Shown here: positions 57,195 to 64,000 of the stretch, piece after piece
How positions within the stretch are numbered: position 1 is the stretch's first letter
Layout: each line of letters opens with the position of its first letter
Assembly (NCBI GenBank): GCA_019694165.1
Contig: JAIBCL010000009.1
Coordinates: 203,418 to 267,417, forward strand
Origin: Verrucomicrobiaceae bacterium
Lineage (GTDB): Bacteria; Verrucomicrobiota; Verrucomicrobiia; Verrucomicrobiales; Verrucomicrobiaceae
DNA length: 64,000 nucleotides
Reading direction: 5' to 3'
Position numbers and translations under genes: made by a program
Notes under the pieces: model-generated
Seen by the model: the letters and a program-made list of their open reading frames with translations, nothing else
The model's database searches: none
Told to the model about the DNA's origin: nothing

Positions 57195-59234
57195 TCACCC
57201 CTCCCCGGCATCGAGGCTCATGAGGTAGCGCACGGTGGACTCGCTGCGTTCGGGCACACGGAGTTCGTGCTCGGTCAGGCGGAGGTAGAGGTTGAGGCTT
57301 TTCCAGAACGTGTTCGGCTCCACGTTCGGTGGCGGGGGCAGCCAGTGCTCGTCGTTGTTTTCATCCGTGGGGTCCGCCTCCTTGAGGCCGCCTTCCGCGT
57401 CGTTTTCTTTGTCGCGATTGTTCCAGTCGAGATCGGGCTCTTCAAATGAGACGGGCGGCTTTTCGTTCACATCGTCGCCGTCGGGTGGCGTTTCCGGCTT
57501 CTGTGCCGTGGTCACTTTGCCCGGGCCCCGACCCTCTTTGCCGGGCGGCGGTTTCAGGCCGAACTCCTTCGGGTCCGGCTCCAGGCCTTCTTCCCGCAGC
57601 AGGTTCAGCCGCAGCTCCTGCGCCAGCAGCTCCTGCTCTTTCTCCCTTTGCACCTCCCGTTCCCTTTCCTCGCGACGCCGATCGTCCTCCGTCTCTTCCG
57701 TCACCCACCCGCGTTCCCAGTCATCGTCATCCGGCGTCGGAGTCCCGAGGATCACCAACTCCCACGGGTGGCGGAGCGTGGCGAAGAAGGCCCGCACGCA
57801 TGCCACCACGTCGCGCAGATGACCCAGCGCACGGGTGCCCAGCAGACTCATCTGCAGGCAGCGATTCGCCGGGCGCGGCTCGCTCATCCACGAGTAGCCA
57901 TTTTCCTCCCATCGCTTCTCGCACCGGTCGAAGCCGGCGATGAAAAAGCCGTGATCATTCTCCAGTCCGCGAGCATCGAGCGCCGCGCGCAACCGCCGGT
58001 AGGCCCACCGGGAAGCACTCTGCTGGAAGCAGGGGTTCCGCTCCCAGGGCTCGCCTTTCCATGGAGGAGGAGCGGGTGGCGGCGGTGGCGGAGGCGGCGC
58101 ATCGGGATTGATCTCAGCCTGCCTCTCCACCACCCACGTCAGCTCCGGCAATTCGCGGGGCTCCGTGGCGAGGAAATACTCGTCCCAGTCCGGCAGCAGC
58201 ACGCGCAGCATGTCCAGATCCACCTGCGGCGTCGTGCAGCCAAAGGCCATCACCTCCCGCAGTTGCGGCGCTTCCGAGAGCGGGGAGTAATCCTGCGGAC
58301 GCTTCCCATGCACCACCAGCTGGTGCAGGGCAGGGGCCGCCGCCAGCGAGCGCACCTCCCGCAGTTCATCGCTCCACAGGCGCAGATGCGTCAGTTCCGG
58401 CAGCATCGCCGCCGGAGCCGCCGTGCGGAAGTGACCCGCCACCAGCGCGGCCTGCAGCTTCGGGTAGCGCTCGATGCCGTCCATGTGGAAAAAATGCAGC
58501 GCCCACAGCACCCGCAGCTCCGGCATCTCGGGCAGTTGATGCAGATCCCTCATGCAGCCCTCCGTGCCGTGCACGCTGCCGCACTTCACCTCCAGCCACC
58601 GCAGCGCCGGCAGGCGCTTGAGGCCCAGGAAGCCCAGGCACGATCCCGTCCATCTCAGCTCCCTCAGTTCCGACAGCTCCTCCCAGCCCTCCATCCTCGG
58701 CCAGGGATAGCGGCAGTACACCCGCACGCTTTTCAGTTTCCGGCACAGCGCCACCGGGCGGTAATCCTCCAGCACCTTGCTGCCCAGCGTCAGTGTCCTC
58801 AGTTCGGTGAGACGGCGCAGCGGACTCAGATCCGTCGCCTCCAGGAGAGTTCCCATGCTCAGATTCACCAGCCCCGGCACATGCCGCAGCGGTTCCAGAT
58901 CCGTGGTGCCGCCGATGTCATGCAGCTCCCGCAGGTTTGGCAGGAAACGCAGCACCTCCAGGCTGCGCACCAGCCGGTCGTCGTGGTTCTGCAAAGACAG
59001 AGTCTTCAGCGCATCCAGCTTTTCCGCCGCCTTGCGCACCTCCGCCGCATCCAGCTCCGGCTCCCAGGCGGGATTGTATCGTCGCGCCTCCCACGTCAGC
59101 CGGCGCTGCTCCCAGGTCCAGTACTTGTATTCGCGCGCCAGATGTTCCACCAGCACCAGCGTGGAGAAGCGCTCCTCCACCGTCCGCTCCCCCGCCAATG
59201 CCCACTCGATGAACGCTTCGCCGTTTGCCGTCAT
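57195..59234 (-). CDS. Leucine-rich-repeat protein with poly-proline hinge and acidic tail
   Basis: 679 residues from ATG 59234 (MTANGEAFIEW). No signal peptide. Residues about 80-350 are leucine-rich repeats (LPNLRELHDIGG, VPGLVNLSMGT, LTELRTLTLGS, LPALRWLEVKCGS, MPELRVLWAL, LPELTHLRLWS). The N-terminal WALAGERTVEERFSTLVLVEHLA suggests the TIGR02996-like helical start seen in Planctomycetes LRR proteins. A run of prolines (PPPPPPPPAPPP) near 380 separates it from a domain with RWAYRRLRAALDARGLEND and a very charged, Glu/Lys- and Pro-rich C-terminal third. Probably cytoplasmic, role unknown. Confidence 0.7.
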   Translation of the reverse strand: MTANGEAFIEWALAGERTVEERFSTLVLVEHLAREYKYWTWEQRRLTWEARRYNPAWEPELDAAEVRKAAEKLDALKTLSLQNHDDRLVRSLEVLRFLPNLRELHDIGGTTDLEPLRHVPGLVNLSMGTLLEATDLSPLRRLTELRTLTLGSKVLEDYRPVALCRKLKSVRVYCRYPWPRMEGWEELSELRELRWTGSCLGFLGLKRLPALRWLEVKCGSVHGTEGCMRDLHQLPEMPELRVLWALHFFHMDGIERYPKLQAALVAGHFRTAAPAAMLPELTHLRLWSDELREVRSLAAAPALHQLVVHGKRPQDYSPLSEAPQLREVMAFGCTTPQVDLDMLRVLLPDWDEYFLATEPRELPELTWVVERQAEINPDAPPPPPPPPAPPPWKGEPWERNPCFQQSASRWAYRRLRAALDARGLENDHGFFIAGFDRCEKRWEENGYSWMSEPRPANRCLQMSLLGTRALGHLRDVVACVRAFFATLRHPWELVILGTPTPDDDDWERGWVTEETEDDRRREEREREVQREKEQELLAQELRLNLLREEGLEPDPKEFGLKPPPGKEGRGPGKVTTAQKPETPPDGDDVNEKPPVSFEEPDLDWNNRDKENDAEGGLKEADPTDENNDEHWLPPPPNVEPNTFWKSLNLYLRLTEHELRVPERSESTVRYLMSLDAGEG

Positions 59235-59391
59235 GGGACCGCATTGAATCACGAATCATTCGCCGAGCCAGGGAAATCAAAAGGCGCACAACCCTCTTGC
59301 GACGAACCTTTCAGGAAGAGTCCTTTCGAATGAGATCTAGATCAGAAAATCTTGCCATCTCAAATGCTTCCCGCTTTGATCACGGCACCCC

Positions 59392-62300
59392 ATGCCACGC
59401 ACGCCCCTCCAGAGTGTCCTTGCCAAATACCGCGCCACCTCCCAGACCGAGCGCGAAAAGGGCAGCTACTTCGAGGAACTCATCCGCACCTACTTCCGCT
59501 ACGAGGCCAGCTACGCCGACCTCTATTCCGACGTGTGGCTCTTCGCGGATTGGGCCAAGGAAATCGGCACGCCCGAGTTCAGCATCAGCGCCAAGGACAC
59601 GGGCATCGACCTCGTCGCCAGGACACGCGGCACCGAGGAATACCACGCCATCCAGTGCAAATGCTATGACGAGCAGCATCGCATCATGCGGCGGGACATC
59701 GACAGCTTCTTCACCGCCTCGGGAAGAAAACCCTTCGTCCAGCGCATCATCGTCACCACCACGAACGACTGGAGCGAGCACGCCGAGGACGCCCTGCTCA
59801 AGCAGCAGCCACCCGTCTATAAGATCGACCTCCTCGATTTGGAGAACTCGCAGATCGATTGGGCCAAATACCAGCCCAGCAAGCCCCCGACGCTCAAGCC
59901 CAAGAAGCAGCTCCGCCCGCACCAGACCAGCGCCAAGACCAAAGTCGGCCTCGGCTTTGAGAACTCCGACCGTGGCAAGCTCATCATGGCCTGCGGCACT
60001 GGCAAGACCTTCACCTCGCTGAAGATCGCCGAGGAGATCGCCGGGAAAAACAAGCTCGTCCTCTTCCTTGTGCCCTCGTTGAACCTGCTTTCGCAGACCC
60101 TCACCGAGTGGACGCAGGAAAGCGGCCTGCCGCTGCACAGCTTCGCCGTCTGCTCCGATGCCGAGGTCGGCAAAAAGCGTGACAAGAGCGACGAAGACAT
60201 CGTCGAGACCTTTGCCCACGAGCTGCGCTACCCCGCCACCACCGATGCCAAGCGCCTCGCCTTCGAGGTCACGAAGCGGCACGACGCCCAGCACATCAGC
60301 GTCATCTTCTCCACCTACCACTCGCTGGATGTCATCAGCCGGGCGCAGCAGAAGTTCGGCCTGCCAGAGATCGACCTCATCATCTGCGACGAAGCCCACC
60401 GCACCACCGGAGCCACCTTCTCCGACAGCGACGACAAGGAGAGCAACTTCGTCCGCGTCCACGACAACGCCTTCATCCAGGCCGCCAAACGCCTCTACAT
60501 GACCGCCACCCCGCGCATCTACGCGGACAGCGCCAAGGCCCAGGCCGAGAAGGAAAACATCGCCATCTGCTCCATGGATGACGAGGCGCTGTATGGGAAG
60601 CAGTTCCACGTCATCACCTTCTCCGAGGCGGTCGAGCAAAAGCTCCTCACCGATTACAAGGTGCTCGTCCTCACCATCAGCGAGGACCACGTCAGCTCCC
60701 GCTTGCAAAGCCTCCTCAAGGACGAAAACAACCAGCTCAAGGTGGACGACGCCGCCCGCATCATCGGCTGCTGGAAGGCCCTCAGCAAACAAGGCCTCAC
60801 CCACGACCTCGCGCACGATCCGCAGCCCATGAAGCGCGCCGTGGCCTTCTGTCAGGTCATCGAGCGCCACGCCGGGGCCAAGGTCCACAAAGTCTCCTCC
60901 AAACAGATCGCCGGCATGTTCAAGGCCGTCGTCGATGCCTACCAAGAGAAGGAAGACAGCGACAACGACCTCCTCTGCGAGGCCGCGCATGTCGATGGCA
61001 CCATGAATGCCACCGAGAAGGAGGAAAAGCTCTCCTGGCTCCGTGCCGAGCCACCGCCGAACACCTGCCGCATCCTCTCCAATGTCCGCTGCCTCAGTGA
61101 AGGCGTGGACGTGCCCGCGCTGGATGCCGTGCTCTTCCTCACCCCGCGGAATTCGCAGGTGGATGTGGTTCAATCCGTGGGCCGCGTCATGCGCATCGCA
61201 CCGGGGAAGCAGCTCGGTTACGTCATCCTGCCCGTCGTCATCCCCTCCGGCATGGAGCCGCATGAGGCGCTGAACGATAACAAGGTCTATAAAGTTGTCT
61301 GGGATGTCCTTCAGGCTCTCCGCTCACACGATGACCGCTTTGATGCTTTCGTGAACAAGCTCGACCTCATCGGGCGCGATCCGCGCAAGATGGAAGTCAT
61401 CGCCATCACCGATAAGATCGCCAAGAAGAGCAAGAAGACGCCTTCCGATCCCAAGAAGGATGCCAAAAGCGGCAATACCATCGGCGAACCCGAGACGCCT
61501 TACATTGCTGAGATCCAGACCGAGATGAAATTCGAGGTCGGCGAACTCGAACGCGCCCTCAATGCCAAACTCGTCAAGAAATGCGGCAGCCGCACCCATT
61601 GGGAAGATTGGGCCAATGACATCGCCAAGATCGCCCAGACCCACATCAGCCGCATCACCGCCATCATCGGCGACAAGTCGAACAAGAAGGAAGTCGCCGC
61701 CTTCAACGCTTTCGCCAACGAACTGCGGGACGACCTCAACGACAGCATCACCGAACAGGAAGTCATTGAGATGCTGGCCCAGCACCTCATCACCAAGCCC
61801 GTCTTTGACGCCCTGTTTAAAGACTACTCCTTCGCAAGCCACAACCCCGTCTCCCAGGCCATGCAGGGCGTGCTGGACGTGCTTCAGGAGCACCGTCTCG
61901 AAAAGGAGGCCGACACCCTGGAGAAATTCTACGCCAGCGTCGCCCGCCGTGCCGAGGGCATTGATAACGCCGAGGGAAAGCAGAAGATCGTCGTCGAGCT
62001 TTACGACAAGTTCTTCCGCAACGCCTTCCCGAAGATGACCGAGCGCCTCGGCATCGTCTATACCCCCGTCGAGGTCGTGGACTTCATCATCCACAGCATC
62101 AATGACCTCCTCCAGAGCGAGTTCGGCCAGACCCTCGGCAGCAAAGGCGTCCACATTATTGATCCCTTCACCGGCACCGGAACCTTCGTCACCCGCTTGC
62201 TCCAGAGCGGCCTCATCAAGCCCGAGGAGCTGCCGTATAAATACAAGCACGAGATCCATGCCAACGAGATCGTCCTGCTCGCCTACTACATCGCCGCCAT

Positions 62301-64000
62301 CAACATCGAGGCCGTGTATCACAGCCTCCTGGGGCAACATGGACTGCGGCAGCCTGCTGCCGCTTTCCCGGATGACAGCCTGCTGTCGTCCGCCCCCACC
62401 GCAGCAGGCTGCGGCCCCAAAAAGCGGCAGCAGGCTGCCGCAGTCCAAATGACCTACACCCCGTTCGAAGGCATCTGCCTCACCGACACCTTCCAGATGT
62501 ATGAAAAGGACGATCTGGTGAGCGACCTCATGGAGCACAACTCCGCCCGCCGGAAGCGCCAGAAGAAACTCGACATCCGAGTCATCATGGGCAACCCGCC
62601 GTATTCAGTCGGGCAGACCAACGCGAACGACAACAACCAGAACGTCGCCTATCCGCATCTGGACAGTCGAATCAACGAGACCTACGCCGCCAAATCGGAA
62701 GCCGTGCTCTCAAAAGGCCTCTACGACAGCTACATCCGCGCCATTCGCTGGGCCAGCGACCGTGTTGGCAAGAGCGGCATCATCGGCTTCGTGACCAATG
62801 CCAGTTTCCTTGAAGTGGGAACGACAGACGGGTTGCGGAAATGCCTGGTGGACGAGTTCAGCAGCATTCACGTCATTCACCTGCGCGGAAACGCACGGAC
62901 TTCAGGTGAGCAAAGGAGGAAAGAAAAAGACAACGTGTTTGGTCAAGGCACGCGCACACCCGTCGCCATCACGCTCGTGGTAAAGAATCCGGCTGCCGAG
63001 AAACACGGGGTGATTCAGTTTCACGACATCGGTGACTACCTAACCCGAGAAGAAAAGCTAGAAAGCCTCCAGACGTTCGCGAGCGTGGCAGGCATCGGAG
63101 ATGCGAATGGATGGCAGACCATCGAACCGAACTCCAACGGCGATTGGCTGAAGCAGCGCGATGACGGCTTTAGCAAGTTTATCGTCCTTGGTGACAAGAA
63201 GGGTGAAGGCCCGAAGGTCTTTGATGGCTTTTCTCTCGGCGTCGTCACCAATCGAGATGCTTGGTGCTACAATGCCTCGAAATCTGCGGTCACAGCCAAC
63301 ATGACTCGAATGATTGGCTTCTATAACAGTGAGCTTCACCGCTTCGATAAGGCGCACCCCGGATTGGATAAGAAAGCCCGTGAAGCCAATGTCGATGGCT
63401 TCATCAACAACGACCCAACGAAGATCAAATGGACGCGTGGACTGAAACAGGAACTCGCCAAGGATCGCGAGTTCAAGTTTGACCCTGAATGTCTCACGCC
63501 CGGCCTCTACCGCCCGTTCAACAAGCAATGGCTCTATTTCAATCGTCAGCTCAACGAGATGGTGTTGCAGATGCCGAAGTTCTTCCCTGGCAAAGACGCC
63601 AAGAACGTTGTCTTGGGCTTTTCCTCTTCGGAGTCGCGCAGTGAGTTCTCTGTGTTCATTACCGACCACGTCGCGAGCCTTCATGCCGTGGACATGGTCG
63701 GCTCCCAATACTTCCCCCTCTACCTCTACGAGAAAGCCACCGACGACGAGGACGAGGACGAAGGCAGCCTGTTTGCCCGAAGCAAAACCGCCGCGAAGGA
63801 CGCCGACAGCCACACCCGGCGCGACGGCATCAGCGACGCGGGCCTGGCGCATTTCCAGGGGGCCTATCCCACAAAGGGCGAGGGCGACACGATCACCAAA
63901 GAAGCCCTCTTCTACTACATCTACGGCCTGCTGCACTCCCCCGACTACCGCAGCCGCTACGCCGACAACCTCGGCAAGGAACTCCCCCGCATCCCCGCCG
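59392..64000 (+). CDS. Type ISP-like single-chain restriction-modification enzyme (3' end outside window)
   Basis: The frame is open from ATG 59392 (in-frame stop at 59377) to the window end, at least 1536 codons, close to the size of Type ISP enzymes such as LlaGI. N-terminal Mrr-like nuclease: Asp73 in DTGIDLVAR and QCKCYDE (Gln88, Lys90). SF2 helicase/translocase: CGTGKT (201-206), DEAH (333-336), TATP (371-374), QSVGRVMR (594-601). Gamma N6-adenine methyltransferase: DPFTGTGTF (from 924), NPPYS (1068-1072). A target-recognition region and acidic C-terminal part follow. Residues ~984-1019 are encoded by a palindromic repeat inserted in frame. It cuts unmodified foreign DNA and methylates host sites. 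No separate S subunit is seen, as expected for this type. Confidence 0.85.
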   Translation, partial: MPRTPLQSVLAKYRATSQTEREKGSYFEELIRTYFRYEASYADLYSDVWLFADWAKEIGTPEFSISAKDTGIDLVARTRGTEEYHAIQCKCYDEQHRIMRRDIDSFFTASGRKPFVQRIIVTTTNDWSEHAEDALLKQQPPVYKIDLLDLENSQIDWAKYQPSKPPTLKPKKQLRPHQTSAKTKVGLGFENSDRGKLIMACGTGKTFTSLKIAEEIAGKNKLVLFLVPSLNLLSQTLTEWTQESGLPLHSFAVCSDAEVGKKRDKSDEDIVETFAHELRYPATTDAKRLAFEVTKRHDAQHISVIFSTYHSLDVISRAQQKFGLPEIDLIICDEAHRTTGATFSDSDDKESNFVRVHDNAFIQAAKRLYMTATPRIYADSAKAQAEKENIAICSMDDEALYGKQFHVITFSEAVEQKLLTDYKVLVLTISEDHVSSRLQSLLKDENNQLKVDDAARIIGCWKALSKQGLTHDLAHDPQPMKRAVAFCQVIERHAGAKVHKVSSKQIAGMFKAVVDAYQEKEDSDNDLLCEAAHVDGTMNATEKEEKLSWLRAEPPPNTCRILSNVRCLSEGVDVPALDAVLFLTPRNSQVDVVQSVGRVMRIAPGKQLGYVILPVVIPSGMEPHEALNDNKVYKVVWDVLQALRSHDDRFDAFVNKLDLIGRDPRKMEVIAITDKIAKKSKKTPSDPKKDAKSGNTIGEPETPYIAEIQTEMKFEVGELERALNAKLVKKCGSRTHWEDWANDIAKIAQTHISRITAIIGDKSNKKEVAAFNAFANELRDDLNDSITEQEVIEMLAQHLITKPVFDALFKDYSFASHNPVSQAMQGVLDVLQEHRLEKEADTLEKFYASVARRAEGIDNAEGKQKIVVELYDKFFRNAFPKMTERLGIVYTPVEVVDFIIHSINDLLQSEFGQTLGSKGVHIIDPFTGTGTFVTRLLQSGLIKPEELPYKYKHEIHANEIVLLAYYIAAINIEAVYHSLLGQHGLRQPAAAFPDDSLLSSAPTAAGCGPKKRQQAAAVQMTYTPFEGICLTDTFQMYEKDDLVSDLMEHNSARRKRQKKLDIRVIMGNPPYSVGQTNANDNNQNVAYPHLDSRINETYAAKSEAVLSKGLYDSYIRAIRWASDRVGKSGIIGFVTNASFLEVGTTDGLRKCLVDEFSSIHVIHLRGNARTSGEQRRKEKDNVFGQGTRTPVAITLVVKNPAAEKHGVIQFHDIGDYLTREEKLESLQTFASVAGIGDANGWQTIEPNSNGDWLKQRDDGFSKFIVLGDKKGEGPKVFDGFSLGVVTNRDAWCYNASKSAVTANMTRMIGFYNSELHRFDKAHPGLDKKAREANVDGFINNDPTKIKWTRGLKQELAKDREFKFDPECLTPGLYRPFNKQWLYFNRQLNEMVLQMPKFFPGKDAKNVVLGFSSSESRSEFSVFITDHVASLHAVDMVGSQYFPLYLYEKATDDEDEDEGSLFARSKTAAKDADSHTRRDGISDAGLAHFQGAYPTKGEGDTITKEALFYYIYGLLHSPDYRSRYADNLGKELPRIPA
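62340..62447. repeat. 108-bp four-hairpin palindromic element inserted in frame in a restriction-modification gene
   Basis: The element has perfect 27-bp terminal inverted repeats (62340-62366 and 62421-62447). Each arm is itself a hairpin with GCGGCAG-CCTG-CTGCCGC (or its complement with a CAGG loop). Between them lie GATGACAG-CCTG-CTGTCGTC and CCGCAG-CAGG-CTGCGG. The length is exactly 36 codons and it keeps the reading frame, adding a GLRQPAAAFPDD-to-KKRQQAAAVQ stretch. It resembles REP/RPE-type mobile palindromes. Confidence 0.85.

Noticed and set aside
57648..59333. Plus-strand ORF of 561 codons
   Set aside because: Antisense to the LRR gene; Gln/His/Arg-rich product without any pattern except the mirrored repeats.
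59380..61263. Long minus-strand ORF of 627 codons
   Set aside because: It is the antisense shadow of the restriction-modification gene; the plus-strand frame shows nuclease, helicase and methyltransferase motifs in order, while the minus frame shows only Gly/Val/Leu/Asp-rich sequence without motifs. The same holds for minus frames at 61324-62538 and 63058-63936.

Overview
The window reads as a chromosomal segment of a Verrucomicrobiota bacterium, probably near Prosthecobacter and relatives. The grounds are GC-rich DNA, two formylglycine sulfatases, a PSD1/DUF1501 pair, a ThuA protein, SHD1-domain secreted proteins, an ECF sigma factor fused operonically to a Ser/Thr kinase, and secreted proteins with a C-terminal module typical of this phylum. 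This placement is inferred from gene families only. I see no rRNA, tRNA, CRISPR array, transposase or prophage. Genes are dense and many are coupled by 4-base ATGA or GTGA overlaps; strong Shine-Dalgarno sequences are rare.

Layout. 1-1.8 kb: tail of a membrane protein and a C13/caspase-like secreted protein. 1.9-4.5 kb: menD and menF (menaquinone). 4.7-10 kb: membrane SGNH hydrolase, secreted alpha/beta hydrolase, glycogen phosphorylase. 10.3-16 kb: sulfatase, then an S41 protease / secreted protein / BlaR1-type M56 sensor / BlaI repressor operon with a palindromic operator. 16-18.7 kb: ABC exporter operon with a TPR protein. 18.8-24.7 kb: ThuA, DUF1015, and the circularly permuted ATP-grasp / alpha-E / transglutaminase cluster. 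24.7-31.8 kb: outer-membrane barrel, two coupled secreted proteins of unknown function, a second sulfatase, a nitrilase and an orphan ORF. 32-35.7 kb: xylulokinase, a DUF433/DUF5615 toxin-antitoxin pair, a DUF374 acyltransferase and folD.

35.8-48.3 kb is the most striking accessory region. A Ser/Thr kinase with three copies of one extracytoplasmic domain is coupled to an ECF sigma factor. Just downstream on the same strand lie four secreted genes: a 21-repeat kelch protein, a SurA/parvulin-like protein, a small Ig-like protein and a 14-repeat propeller protein. I infer a regulated cell-surface system.

48.5-57 kb: two SHD1 proteins, then DUF1501 and PSD1 separated by a ParE-type toxin-antitoxin pair, then a DUF3368/UPF0175 pair flanked by short repeats. 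57.2-59.2 kb: a leucine-rich-repeat protein. 59.4-64 kb: a single-chain Type ISP-like restriction-modification enzyme, open to the window end, carrying a 108-bp four-hairpin palindromic element inserted exactly in frame in its methyltransferase domain.
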